Both the position numbers and the translations under genes were made by a program. This document shows positions 12,901-23,599 of a DNA stretch of 64,000 nucleotides, piece by piece; the stretch's first letter is position 1, and each line of letters starts with the position of its first letter. Source of the stretch: Fasciola hepatica (lineage: Eukaryota; Platyhelminthes; Trematoda; Plagiorchiida; Fasciolidae); NCBI GenBank assembly GCA_948099385.1, contig CANUEZ040000062.1:3217501-3281500 (forward strand), written 5' to 3'. The notes under the pieces are model-generated. The model ran no database searches, was not told the origin of the DNA, and saw only the letters and a program-made list of their open reading frames with translations.

Positions 12901-12909
12901 CCTTGGCAT
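9907..12909 (-). CDS. BEL gag-protease-reverse transcriptase, ends at a premature stop
   Basis: A 1,000-codon frame. I start it at the ATG 12,909, 42 nt inside the 5' LTR, because upstream codons of the open frame lie in the LTR. Order, counted from that Met: a Gag region with a coiled-coil-like stretch near 60-80 and the conserved REAIDGCT motif near 171; a first zinc-knuckle-like cluster (CRSC..C) near 349; a second (CFICLNTTHRAAAC) near 382; aspartic protease DSGS near 466; and reverse transcriptase with motif A ADIREMF near 791 and catalytic YVDD near 870. Established role: capsid formation, polyprotein cleavage and cDNA synthesis of a BEL/Pao element. The frame stops at TGA 9,907-9,909, and homology continues in the same frame, so the stop is a nonsense change and not the natural end. 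Confidence 0.93.
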   Translation of the reverse strand: MPRKGSKAVEPGQEVIRQVSGEVLGTYDSLVNARSPSPVSASSCVIEGNIDRKDVDLYKLRIIELEQQLLSARLQAHEAEKCTQKQREYRTSDFDTSDRLECNKVGNPTQVADYKPPSIDLPRVELTVFDGRAEQYCKFVKQFETFVENKVTDPGQRLLYLTHYCRGRAREAIDGCTMLDPEQGYTRARKILRDLFGQPFKVARNLIEGVMAEAKKTKGDVYTMADLVIKMQNCSIALDHLGYRADLDAMHTLEGIVRHLSPELQGRWAEEAERISRGDREANFEDLTEYLDRQTKIADSRFGRLIRDSNRANKPGTSQVQTPVREHPKYQPWTNTHVISRDATAKPNCRSCGTSHGLPECPKFGNATIDERWGMARMAGACFICLNTTHRAAACRTRNRCGYEGCTGRHHRLLHQARITISEASAKPSVICSTSQSASKPVRLGVVAVGVVTPTGIVKALAFVDSGSDTTLVKERFADKHQLAKGATSLAVSTVGGTQVMTAGRLRLQLISLDTNEEIEPTEAFTLADLPMRAPRSVNAILTRWPHLQDVTVVDWEDDEVDLLIGCDVPEAHWVLDQRVGDRQAPYAVRTALGWMLYGPVGVRGSVNYLSAETDRIEYHLQRLYEKEFHDIGDERPTLSQEDHFALQTVRQGSRGLKKQFEVPLPWRTPVDPWTDNRNYVLQRLLRLKERFIRDQNLWERYADLMKRNEDLGYVERVPVNTDSKRGIWYLPHHPVINPKKPNKLRVVFDCAAKFQGKSLNDRLLQGPDWTTPLIDVLCRFRVGKVALSADIREMFHQVKIPVGERDALRFLWWEGNDRDNAVVNYRMTVHPFGAISSPFCANYALRESANKHGDLVHRTVVESVSRNFYVDDYLGSFDDVESALEQFRGLTRLLEEGGFHLTKWMSNASEVLKVIPYHEKVERVRDLDGSPLPIERTLGIQWDAETDDFVFELNVPELPITRRGILSAVSSLLDPLGFVSPWLLPGKILLQRLCRKKVD

Positions 12910-12951
12910 TTTGCGTGAATTTTCCTCGTTCCAAATAGATCTATTGAGTAT

Positions 12952-13330
12952 TGTTACGAACGTTTGAGCAATGCGTAGCCAAATTCGCAACGGATCCCGA
13001 AATCAGAAGGCGATTATCCGTGATAATTCTACGATACTAGATTATTAAAATAAACAATGACGTAAGCAATATACAAACCTCAATAATACGATCACAAAGT
13101 CTCAACAACGAGAAACCGAATAGCAGCGTGTGAGCAGACAGCACGTGCGTCACGCAGGCCCTGAACAAGGATGTGCCAAAATAGCGCTCTGGGCGCGAAC
13201 AAACAACAATTGGTCCAGAAAAACAACCAGTTCGTAAAGACAAGTCAATAGTGTATGGAAATGAGTGATGTTGGGAAAAAACACTGAATCGCGAGGGAAA
13301 AAGGGGGATTTTCCACGACCGGCTGTTACA
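12952..13330 (-). repeat. BEL/Pao 5' LTR (right end of element)
   Basis: This 379-bp copy matches 6,626-7,004 except at 13,159 (C instead of T). As the element reads on the minus strand it should carry the promoter. The host gcggc repeat follows at 13,331-13,335. A primer-binding site should lie next to it at about 12,930-12,951, but I could not assign the tRNA with confidence. Confidence 0.95.
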
Positions 13331-13335
13331 GCGGC

Positions 13336-14309
13336 CACTCCGATATTCCAAGGGTCCCCTTTTGCCTTACTAGCCTTATGGTTACTTGCTGCTCCTTCAA
13401 GGTTCGGCCCTGTCCTGTTTACCCATCTCCACCAGCAGCTCCAGTAATAAACCCCAGCATTTACCACCGGGAACCATCGTTTGCATCGTACCCCGTCTCA
13501 ATTTCTGACCAAGGAAGACCATGTAGGCTTGCCAAGATTTGATCCCACGGGGACAAATACTGCTCTCTCAGCCAATAGACACCAAACAGTAGCCTCCTCT
13601 TGTTTAATACTCCTCTTGCCACGAGCAAATTTATTTCTCTCTGGGGGAATGTTAGGTCCGGTGGCTTTGGCGTCACAGCCGTTGCTGAATCGTAGCTGAA
13701 TGAAGCCCCCCCCATCCGATCAATTTTGCTTGCTAAATGTCGCATATTCAGAAATTACAGAATCAGCGGTGGTAGAGTTTGCCTAATATAGTGGCCTCCT
13801 GCGTTCCTCTTCTCTTACGAGTCCATTGATGGCACAGCGGAGTCCGTCTGGTTGACAATCCCATTAGACAAATAGTTCACATATATACATATGTATACCG
13901 GTTTCATCTACCAAACTACAAAATGATTCTAGGGTCAAAAGCTGTCTTTTCGCTGGTGTTCTCAGCCGTTTGGCACAAGCCCCATTGGGCCAAGTGCTTA
14001 CCTCTGATGACTCTAATGCCCCCCAGCCTTTGCTGGAAAAAAGTACTCCGGACGTGATTACCTACCATTTTTTGTTTCCCGCTTTGAAACGGGTCACCAG
14101 ACCAAAAACACAAACATCCCAACCGAAAAGAACAGACTATTAAACCTAGTTTTCGTTCCGGGGATTTCCGATTTGATTCCTGAACCCATGGGTTATTTCC
14201 TTGGTGGTGACTACAAGAAGGTATATATTATAGGCTTTTTTTTCTCAACATAACTTTGGTTCTTACTAGATCTGACAGCCAGAGCTTTCAACTCACTGGA
14301 TCAAACCAG
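13336..14309. other. Unassigned intergenic sequence
   Basis: The first ~370 bp are pyrimidine-rich on + like the sequence left of the BEL insertion, as expected for the interrupted target. The rest shows no frame or repeat that I recognise. Confidence 0.45.
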
Positions 14310-14455
14310 TCACAATTTTGCGCGAATTAAACTTCGAGGATTCGACAAACTGCACTGCACAGTGGCGGGTGCCTAACTGATGTGCATACCGCCCAGGGAA
14401 TTCTGGACGTTTGATTGGCAGAGGTCACTATCTGTCCCATGCGAACTGAACTGAA
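14310..14455 (+). repeat. 3' tail of a LINE-B family element
   Basis: The stretch 'ggattcgac...gcgggtgcctaactg.tgtgcatacc' up to '.gggaattctggacg.t.gattgg' and 'gaactgaactga' aligns with 41,558-41,671, the 3' end of LINE B. Both end in a (TGAAC)n-type tail. This is a 5'-truncated insertion that keeps only the 3' untranslated end. Confidence 0.7.
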
Positions 14456-15399
14456 ATGAATTGGACAGCTGGAATAGTTTCTACATGACCTGCGGCCCAA
14501 AAGTGACCGGCGATAATCTTTACTCAGAAGGCCTGCTCACAGTGGATTAAATCTTCGTGACACCATTCCAATGAAGATAGGTACATCTGAGACCACAAAA
14601 TAATGCGGAAAAATATCGCTAAGTTTGTGTGGCTAGTTCTAAATCCCGTGATATTCCCCTTGGTATGTAGCTGTGATGCCTCAAAGATAACATGATGCAA
14701 GCTGACCTTTTTGACGGTGGCTCTGTAAGAGCCATCTCCCAGTGGTTCATCACCCAGGGCATCGCGGTTGGCAGCCGCGTCCTATCGTCAGTTTCAGCTT
14801 ACTTCGAGCAAACCCGAAGAACGAACTAAGCATCCGGGGCTAGGCTTCGGCTCTAGTTACGTAAGTCAAGCCCGAAAGGGTGGCTCACCGCGCTACGAAC
14901 CGGGACAGGTAACACTGGAGAAAAATAGAAGGAGCTCGTAGAGAAGCCAAGAGGCAAGCCCTCTGTGCCCATATCGGAAACCTGGCTGAAACCAAAAGAT
15001 AAGTTAGCACATGTCCTTTCTAGCTACTTGGGTAGCCATCGGTTCATTGGGCTCTACTCTGTGGTTGACGTGTAGACCCAACAAATTAATTGATCGGACT
15101 GGATCACTTTTTGCAATGGACAGCCATGACTTGAGCTTTTATTAACTCCAGCCCCTATCATTGCTCGCTACTATAACCACGTTCCAGCTACCTGGGATAC
15201 CTTTCATCACAGTTGTTCCTGTGAACCGCAGGGCAAATTGCCGATACCCAACAACTTCACGAACAGCCCCAACAACTACTTCCCGTACACCTGTAGGGTT
15301 GATTAGACCTTACTTCGTGGTTGTCTGAGTAAACGCGTGCTTCGGTCCTTTGTACTGCGTGGACCACATGCACGTTACTCTAATGTGCGGCACTGCACG
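14456..15399. other. Unassigned sequence
   Basis: No reading frame with family resemblance. The part at about 14,740-14,960 is GC-richer and could be the edge of an unrecognised repeat. Nothing else was identified. Confidence 0.4.
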
Positions 15400-15433
15400 A
15401 ATATGTTAACCAGAACAGCATTCTCCACGACCC

Positions 15434-15775
15434 GTGGGAACGAGAAGGCGATTAGGAGAGATAGTGGTTAGCGTGTGTTTGGGAGCGTGTGTTAGAGCAT
15501 GCGCAAGAGCAACGGTCGAATGGCAACCGCGCTTGGCAGTCAGCGTTCAGTTAAACAATAAACGTGGTAAAAGTATGAACGAAGAAGGACACCGCTACAT
15601 ACCCTTTAAACATTTGCGCTCATACTGGCTTGAAGTACTGGAATACTGGACCGAAACCCAGGCATCTCTGCCGAATACTCAACCTGATATCACCCGGTTC
15701 TTCGGCGATCGCTATCGTGGCCCATTTCTGCCTACCACCCTTGACATTTTTCCCGTGAACGCCGGTTCCGACTGA
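15434..15775 (+). CDS. ORF with a bacterial-looking 3' half, function unknown
   Basis: A 113-codon frame. The upstream part (to about 15,570) has host-like sequence ending in an AATAAA-containing phrase. From an internal ATG at 15,574 the sequence changes character: codon choice becomes strongly enterobacterial (CTG Leu, GAA Glu, ACC Thr, CGC/CGT Arg, GGC Gly) and the peptide (66 residues, starting MNEEGHRYIPF and rich in aromatic residues) ends at TGA TGA. Further GC-rich sequence continues to about 15,880 with a GGGGTAAAACCCC hairpin. I do not recognise the protein. Possibilities are bacterial contamination or a cloning-host insertion in the assembly, transferred bacterial DNA, or coincidence. 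The bacterial reading is inference from composition only. Confidence 0.35.
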   Translation: MGTRRRLGEIVVSVCLGACVRACARATVEWQPRLAVSVQLNNKRGKSMNEEGHRYIPFKHLRSYWLEVLEYWTETQASLPNTQPDITRFFGDRYRGPFLPTTLDIFPVNAGSD

Positions 15776-15889
15776 TGAGCCTGCCGAACGGAGTCAACTC
15801 GCTCTGGCCCTGATTCCTCTGACATGACATCAGCAGAAAACGGGGGCGTTATGGGGTAAAACCCCGGTCACTCGCTGTGATTGGCAACT

Positions 15890-16919
15890 TGGCAACTTGT
15901 ATATTTTTGTAGGCAGGAATGTCTATCGTTTCATCAGCACAATTTTTTTGCTGTCACCTTGAATCTGGTTTTCTACAAAGCAATATTGTGAACCCCGCGG
16001 CATATCAACTTTAAATACTTGTATGGAAGCATGTGCCTCGTTATCTTGCTCCAACTGGCTGTTTCTTCAATGACTCCTTTTTGAAGTTCTCAGCTGAGCT
16101 TCCGATCACTATTAGGGATACTCCAGAAGCATACTACATTTATTGCATACCATTTGTTTTTATGTCCCCTTTCACCTGAAACGTCGTCTTCCCCACATCG
16201 CACCTGGAATTACCTGTCTAAAATAAGACAAACTTGTTTAATATACTTGACTCACTTGCAGGCACTTATCTAGCTCCCTAAAGGTTTCATTTATTGCGTC
16301 CTGACAACATCATGCTGACTCCATTCCCTATAGTGACTTTCTATTCTTTAGAGGTCCTCTTTTTCAAGTTTTACAATAATGGTCCTTCAGATATCTGATA
16401 GGTGCACCCATACCTTCCTTTCTTATGTCTCTACTTTTTGCTCTCTTCTTCACTCCTTTATTCGCACTTGTTTTCATTCTAAGTGGCTGAAGGGCACATT
16501 CAGTGAATAGGCATGCAAACATTCTCGACCGCCGGACCCGTAGCAGCATATTTTCGACAACTTACTTACCCACATGGAGCATTATTTTTTCTCACCTTCT
16601 TGTCCGTGTAGTGATGTTTGCCACCGGTTGGATCACTGATTCTTATGGACTATGTACGCTTCTTCACATGGTAAACGCGAATTCCTCCTGTCCATCTGTA
16701 GGCTCCATAAGTTGAAACCGAATGGGCGTCTATGAACCGCTTTTACCCCATCCTTGTAAATACTGCTTCATCTGCATTCCTGTAAACTTTATCAGCATTT
16801 GTACTTTTGACCAACTCACAACAATGCTCCATATCTGGAATCGAAACTGGTTGGTACTCGCCACGTGAACCCTTTCTACCTTATTCCGTTCAAACACCAC
16901 CCAGCCCTGTTGTGCTGCT
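15890..16919. other. Unassigned intergenic sequence
   Basis: AT-richer than the segment just left of it and without any recognisable frame. The short open stretches here show no motif. Confidence 0.45.
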
Positions 16920-17565
16920 TTCGAAATGCTCCACTCTCACTGTTGGTCACAACTTCAGGACTTTTCGGCTAAATGATTGCAAACCGCTCACTTACAAGTC
17001 TCACGCCAGGCCTCTCCTTGAATACTGTCCCATTATCTTCACTAACATGACGAAGTCTGACCGCATCTCTCTGGAATTCGTGCAATTTCAATTCACCAAA
17101 CGATTGGTGGGATTTTCCTCCAGTTTGTGTTACAACGATCAAAGCATCCTACTTAATCTTGACCCTCTATGCCTGCGTCGCATAAAGCTCATTTTGTTCA
17201 TGCTTCCTGTTCAAGCTGTACCACCGTATGGCTTTCACATATACTCAACCCATCCGTCTCACTCCCTCCACAAATTATGCCCTACGCCATCGATCGCTGC
17301 AGCTCTCTATTCCCAAATCAAAATTCTCGCTAAGACCTATCTTCTTTCTTATAAAATACTCAAAGTTATGGAATAAACTCCTGCTAAACATCCTAGAAAG
17401 TCTCTCAGTTTCCCATTTCAGAGGCTCGCTGGATCACTTCCTGACTGTTTCCAATGTGATCCCTCTTACCAGCCAGACCGTCACCGAAGAGATGGCCTAC
17501 GAAAACAAGTTTTATTACTAGTATTACAGCACTAGAACTTTCATTTCTCACCCGACGACAAATGC
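16920..17565 (+). pseudogene. CR1/jockey-group LINE, ORF2 3'-end relic (LINE C)
   Basis: Two overlapping + frames (16,807-17,376 and 17,228-17,521) together carry the usual end of a CR1/jockey-type ORF2. There is a 'RPLLEYCPIIF' segment followed by 'LEFVQFQFTKRLVGF' and 'LNLDPLCLRRIKL'. After a frame change comes 'SLRPIFFLIKYSKLWNKL' and a terminal 'FRGSLDHFL'. The reverse transcriptase core is missing, so this is a 5'-truncated, frameshifted relic. It is a family distinct from LINEs A and B by the wording of these motifs. Confidence 0.75.
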
Positions 17566-17599
17566 CAGGGCAACTATTTTCTTTTATGTTACGTTGCAT

Positions 17600-20500
17600 A
17601 CAATCTGTACTACGGTAGCTACAGTTTGCTGACTTTTGTAACTATACCTAGTTTAGTGCTTGCCGGTTCTCCTAATTTTGGACAGTGTCTGTGTTCTATT
17701 GCCAACCAGTCTAAGGTTCTTAGCCTTTGATGTCTCTGCAGCAAATAGATATGTGGCTTTGGACCCCAGGACACTGAGTTCCGCCGTCCACCACTCTGCT
17801 TGATCTTTTCACTAATTTCCCGTTCATTTTGGCTACCACCACCCGCCTGGGTTTTATGTCCGGCCTCATTTCGCCTTTCTTAATCATCTTATTCCAGAAT
17901 CTTCTATCCTAGAAGCCCACTTGCTGGTACCTACTTGGTGGCCTGTCTTCTCGTCTCATCTCTGTATCTACCATCCACCAACCACTATCATATTCCCTCT
18001 TGTACACCACACTCTTTCCCATCAGCTGAGCTGGACTCATCTACATCAGCTAGCCCGGAATGGTCTCTGATGGTCTTAGGCATGGTCTGGCGCTGTATGA
18101 GACTGACACACGCATGCTAGCGTGTGCTTTACAACGCTCGTTGTCCTGCTCCGTGTGTTTGCATAGTCCCACTCTGAATTTTCCCAGCCCATGTCAGCAA
18201 AATCCCTGATGTCAACGGCACCCATACCATAGCGTCGTCCGAACGTGGGGAAAACAGACCACCCCAACGGTTGCGAAAAAAACAAATGCGCCAAAAATGG
18301 CGATCGGGCGTAGGGGTTATGGAAAGTTCCTATATGGGCTCAACCACCCCTCTGTTAGGAAAAAAAGAAAAAAAACTGGAAAAAGAACAGTGGAAACAAA
18401 AAAGTCCTCGTGGAATCGATTCGATCTCCAAATACCACTGACATCGGGCTGTGAAGGAATTGGGCAACCTTCATCTATGGGTATGTCTCCCATCAGCTCA
18501 GACCTGAGCCTGCCAAGGGGAAACCCCACATCGCCCTTGTTCGCTCTACAAGCTTATGGCTTTCAAGCACGGGACTGACTGGGGTGACAGTGCACTGGGC
18601 TCTCTACATACTCTTATCCATCCCCCGCTCTAAGTTTCAACCACTCCATACTCTCCCTAAGCTCACCTAGTATGCATGTTGACGTCAAGTACAATCGCTT
18701 CCATAGCCCTCACTTTTAACCCATTGACAGCGTGTAGAAGTACCTGACAAATAACACCAACAGCGGTGAGGCCTGAAAAAGGAAAAAAAGAAAAGGACTT
18801 AGTGAATACCGGTCACCTTTTGTATCCATGCCCCTCCATCTTCCATCATCTTTCTTAGAAAGTTGCCTTCTCGATGTCCTAGTATCCAAGCTACGCTTGA
18901 GTTCACAACCCTACGTAACAGTAATCACAGCCTCCTGCCAACTGCGATCACTACTGCAACCTCGACTTTAAGCCATCTGACATGGATAACATACGGGGGC
19001 AACAGATGACCGAAACCTACCTCACTTAGGTCTACAAAAAATGAACACGGAGAACCTCTCATTTTCCATTCCCTACTAATTATCTTTTCTTACTTCTATA
19101 ACAAATATGATATTCATGCAACCACGATGTCATGAGATTTCCCTGCCCACATATAAGTTTAAGCTCAGTAGACCAGCACTAGAGAGTAGGAGCACGGACG
19201 AACTTACGTCTACATTTCTCTGCATGATAACAATTTTCTCCGACGCATCACCATCGGTGCCCTAGTGGTTCTTTCTGCAACCTTAATTAATTGCTCTTCA
19301 GAACTTCTATCTTCGTGCAAACCATTTATCCTTTGAAGTGCAGAGGCAGCAGCCCACCCGGTTTACGCTATCTTGCCAGCCTGTAGTAGTACTGATCAAC
19401 CCTAAGTTACTTGAACTATTGAATTAAAACCCAGATCAGAATATGGAATGTGCTACTATCAGTTCACATCAACCCAAACAGTTCATTATTAATTGTCGCC
19501 ATTTGTTATCCTAACTCAGCTGAAGCCACCTCCAGACTGCTAACATTTATTTCAGGTTTGTCGTCGCCCACTCTCTCGGGCTCTACATGCGATGACCGAG
19601 GTCCACACTTTGACCGGCACCGACTGAGACCTAAATGGAATCTACCATACCAAACGGGATTGCAATCAGGCCACACGACCCAATACACCCCCAACTGCTT
19701 TCCACTAGATCGATTGGCATCTTCTAAAGCAACGCCCCACTGCTGGAGTCTTCACAAATAACAGTTCACAAGCAACCTGCTACTGATTGATTGACACTTC
19801 CCTCGCCCTGCCTGATGAACCCTACCCACGAGATGCTACACATCACCTTGGTCTCGTTTGAAACAATCCAATAACAGAGCCAGAATACGCAACACAGGAA
19901 CTAGTTACTCATTAAATTTCGATGTGCCATCCGAAAGCAAGTCCACTTAGCCCCTTCATCCGCGGTTCCCAATAATGACGCCGAATATCGCTGAGAATCA
20001 ATAAGTGAACTTATTTTCGTCAGAGTAACAGAACAATAAGGCGCCAGCCTACGAGGAGGTCCTCCACTCAAGTTTCTGTTGCAAGATTTCATCTTTCTTT
20101 TGAAATGTATTCGGCTTGAAATTGGTTCTTCGTCAATTCAAGGCTTTTAAGTTGCGCTCCCATTTGTCTGAATGATACAGGTTACTGATGCTGAACCTAA
20201 ATTCACCCTTCATATGGATTGCTGTTTCCTCCACATTTATCAACGTTTCCTTGTGCACTTCCACATAGTTTGTTCATGTCTCTCCGTTTCATGAAGCGTT
20301 CCGTTTATTGAAACCGGGAATATCCGTCATTCCGGGCCAACATCGTCCTCAAATAGAGCCGTTCTCTTCATATTCGTCAAAGTTCACGAGTGTACTCTCG
20401 TGCATTTCTTCCATTTATCCACGTTCAGAACTTATTCCGTTCACAGAACCTCTATAAGCCTTCTTTATCCAAGGCTTGCATTATTTTGGTTTATAACGCA

Positions 20501-20640
20501 TCCTTAGCGCCATATTTTCACGACATATTCTGTATTTCTATGAGCCACCACCAACCAACCCAAATTCAAATCCAAACTGTATTTGCCATGCGAACCATTA
20601 TCATTTCGATCCAGTCATACTATTTATAGCTATATTGTTT
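17600..20640. other. Unassigned sequence, about 3 kb
   Basis: No convincing gene was found. 19,588-19,636 resembles 2,085-2,132. A poly-A-rich stretch at about 18,358-18,400 ('aaaaaaagaaaaaaaactgg') could mark an old insertion end. The part at 20,100-20,640 may be the 3' untranslated region of the LINE whose tail ends at 20,785. Confidence 0.4.
19588..19636 (+). repeat. Dispersed repeat, copy 2
   Basis: About 45 bp similar at roughly 80% to 2,085-2,132 in the same orientation. Both can encode a short peptide with the motif HRLRPxWN. Confidence 0.4.
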
Positions 20641-20785
20641 TGTTTCTGACGTTTTTGACACCCTTTCTTGAAATTCTTGTATAGTTTGTCGCTTTGGGTA
20701 ACATTGTACACCCTGATCATGCGCCTGCACTTGCTTCTCGACCATAGTTGAGAAGCATACCATTATTATTATTATTATTGAAATT
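20640..20785 (+). repeat. LINE-type 3' tail ending in (ATT)n
   Basis: The sequence closes with 'catgcgcctgcacttgcttctcgaccatagttgagaagcataccatt' as separate short phrases, then an (ATT)n run at 20,763-20,780. The same end is seen at 1,290-1,435. A second, weaker copy of the phrase lies directly downstream at 20,800-20,890, suggesting nested or tandem tails. Confidence 0.5.
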
Positions 20786-20890
20786 TGTGAACACCTTACC
20801 CTAATGAGTAATGCTCTATACCATGATCATGCCCCTACGAGTTCGTCTCAATCACGGTCCAGAAATATACCTTTGTTCTTATTATAAATA

Positions 20891-22095
20891 GTCTGTTTTC
20901 CTCTTCGAGGTTCCTCATGCGCAGACTGAATGGATCGAACGGCTGAGGGGTAGACGTTTTTCTCAGAATAAGACAAATATGGGCAAGTGACAGAAGAAAG
21001 CCTTATTGTGACCAGCATCCAAGTATTTTGATGCTTATTTAACATCATACCTGACAGGCTGATAGCAACTTTTATGTACCAAAGTCGGTCCATTGCAAGC
21101 AACGTGTACTCCAAAACAGCTTATCACCTGCAGGTGGTCCTGCCTGCACCTGGGAAAGTTACCGTTATTGAAAACTTCAACTGTCCTTGTATAGGTTGGG
21201 AGAACGCCGGGAGGACAGGTAAGAAGTGTTTTTGCAAGCCTAACCGAGTTAGCCTCAAAACAAGCCCTGTAACAATGTGTTCAAGAGGCAGCAAGATAGA
21301 GAACGAGTTAATCACCAAACCCCTTGAACCTGGTAATCGAAAAGTATCGGAACAACATTGATGACTTTTACAGCGACGTTTTTCTTGGTAGGATTGACCG
21401 TGAGATACTACGTTCTTCTCAAGACAGTCATGAGCAGAAAGCCGTCCCGTTGACGAAGAGCATTTCGTGAAGTCATCTATGAGAATTTTGGCAGGGTGGC
21501 TGTTCTGGGAGAATGAGGGCTAGCGTACTCCACGGTGGGAGGTGGGTGAATAGTACCCAGTGGTCACATTCTGACTGCAACGGAAAGGTTTTGCCACCAC
21601 AGAATTTTCAACCAGGAGGCTGACCGTCTTGGTGGATGAGACAAAGAACACACGCCTAAGGGGAAAAAAGAAGGCATAGATGCAACCTAGGCGAGCCTAG
21701 GGTTTTCTCATTCTCTGGGATTCGTGCGGGCTGGTGAAATGCTATTGGTGTTCAGCTTTATTGCCGAGTTAGGGATTAGTCCAGCCGGAGATGCTAGAAA
21801 GTGTCCTAGCGGTTACTGCAACCAGGTGTAGTCAAGGTCTTCGACGGGAGGTGCCACTGGAGCAGTAGCACGGGAGGATTGAAGTTACGCTTTGGCACCA
21901 AAGGGGAAAACGAAAAAGTTGGGATAACGCTTCTAAAGGGTGCAAGTGGTGGATTCCGAAGGGGACTCTAGGGCTATGAAACATGCGATCGACAACAAGA
22001 TGCGAGCCGTTGAAATCCGAACTGACGATATAGCGAAAGAAAATTGGGCACTGACCAAACATAAGGCAGCCGCAGCGGACTGTGTTTACCCCGTA
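20891..22095. other. Unassigned sequence
   Basis: No recognisable coding frame. The part close to 22,090 may be the upstream end of the LINE relic that follows, but I see no motif to support an earlier boundary. Confidence 0.4.
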
Positions 22096-22099
22096 ATCT

Positions 22100-22900
22100 C
22101 AAAGTAGCTGGGTAATATCATAGCAGCCCTGCCAGATCAACAATTCACCGCCTTTCGATATGGGGTCTATTCACGAAGACTGAAGGCTGGCGGAGGTCAG
22201 ACCCATGCACAGGGGGGTCAAGAGTGTCAGAAACTACAGGCCCATTAGTCTCCAACACATTGATTTAAAGGTTCTTGAAAGGGAGATCGGGGGGGGTATG
22301 AATAACAAAATGATGGAGAATCAGCTGGTCACTCCCAGACAGTGTGGTTTTCTCTAAATCCGCTTCCGCTAACCAAACCTTCCATTTTAGATGGAGTGAT
22401 TTCCAGAGTGGATAGGCGCCAAAGCGTTGAAGATTGTTACCTAGACTTTACTGAATCCTTTGACTCCGTAGACCATGGCTTACTGCTGATGAAGATAGAG
22501 GACCCAGGCTCTGCTCGGAGGCTGAACTCGTGGATATGGAACTAACGACAGGATCGTTTGTGCTACTTCCTAGTTCTGCGTGCGAAATCACATTTGGCTA
22601 TGATGGGCAGTGGGGTTCTACGAGGCCCTCTCCCGGGGCCAGTGACATTTCGGATTTATGTGAATGGTCTTACAGGCAATCTGAGATTCCCCTTCATACT
22701 CTTTGCATAGGATTTGGATTTGTGGCAAGTCCCTCTGGTTCGAAGACAGATGGAGATGCACTTCGCATCCGCTTGTGGACGGCCAGGTGTCAGCTGCTGC
22801 GAAGGATACATGATAAAAAATCCCTCCACTCCTTTCACAAGCTTCGTGAATTTATTATAATTGCCACTACTTTTCTCACTTCCCCAACACAAGACTCACA
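22100..22900 (+). pseudogene. CR1/jockey-group LINE reverse transcriptase relic
   Basis: Scattered over three frames are the landmarks of a non-LTR reverse transcriptase in correct order. 'NYRPISLQHIDLKVLER' with 'LVTPRQCGF' lies near 22,225-22,350. 'VEDCYLDFTESFDSVDHGLLL' is split over the motif A region near 22,430-22,490. A 'G.LRGPLPGPV' motif-B-like stretch lies near 22,615. The wording is closest to LINE B at 40.3 kb ('VEVCYLDLSKAFDSVNH'). Many frameshifts and stops, and no endonuclease or 3' end, so this is an old relic. Confidence 0.75.
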
Positions 22901-23599
22901 GGCTTGTTCGTTTGTGCGAGGCATCTGAATTTTGCCTTGAAGCGTTTTTAACTGTCGGGTTTGGACCATGTCCAGCCAAAACTCTGGTTTTTTACTGTTA
23001 GGTCTAATCGAACGCTTACCTGATGTACTTATGTGTTCGTAGTCTAAGCTTTTCAATTTAATACAGTAAGAATCACAGATCACTTCTGGTCTGGCTTTGG
23101 GATTCGTGATTATTGCCTATGCTTTACTGAAATTAAGATTCTTGTAAGTTACAGCACCAAAGTGCTACCTGGACGAGAGAGCTCACTGGAGGAATTTGGA
23201 TCAGAAAAGGGATAATCTATGGAACGACAGGAACCGATTCGCCCGGTTCTGTTGACGGTGTAGGTGTTCCTGTTTCTCAATAACAATAAGTCCGTCAGTT
23301 TTATAAATATAACCTCGAACATTTCTTGCCATAATGAGTTTTAAAATGTTGATATTTGAAGAATGTGAGAGAATCAGGAGGACACTTGTACCTAGCTGGT
23401 GAGAAAAGAGAGCCTTTTGAAAGGGGAGCAAATCTCAGCAATCCAGCAGGTAAACCATATACTTCACATTACCAGAATCCAGGGGATCACGCCGTCCAGA
23501 AAGCACATTCCTGAGAGAGCCCAAGAAAACCAGTATTTCGGCGTCGTACCTAACGATTTTAGAGTCAACCCATTTTGATGGACGCCTCACGCAGAGCTG
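22901..23599. other. Unassigned sequence
   Basis: I see no gene or repeat with a recognisable motif between the LINE relic and the BEL gag relic. Confidence 0.4.

Larger units (their letters stand above)
6621..13335 (-). mobile_element. BEL/Pao LTR retrotransposon, near complete, with target-site duplication
   Basis: The element runs from LTR to LTR (6,626-13,330) and is transcribed on the minus strand. Both LTRs are 379 bp, begin and end with TGT..ACA, and differ at a single base (T at 6,833, C at 13,159). The host 5-mer gcggc lies immediately outside both ends (6,621-6,625 and 13,331-13,335), the size of target duplication expected for BEL/Pao. Inside is one gag-pol frame in BEL order: Gag with zinc knuckles, protease, reverse transcriptase, RNase H, integrase. 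No envelope-like frame was seen. Near-identical LTRs and an intact target duplication point to a recent insertion, but two in-frame stops probably make this copy non-autonomous. Confidence 0.95.

Noticed and set aside
12925..12951. Primer-binding site of the BEL element
   Set aside because: The bases next to the 5' LTR do not clearly match the 3' end of any tRNA that I can recall, so no call was made.
15768..15800. 'ctgatgag' resembling a hammerhead ribozyme core
   Set aside because: The required GAAA-type partner with a stem II is missing; the following gaacgg does not fit. The ctgatgag at 44,632 fails the same test.
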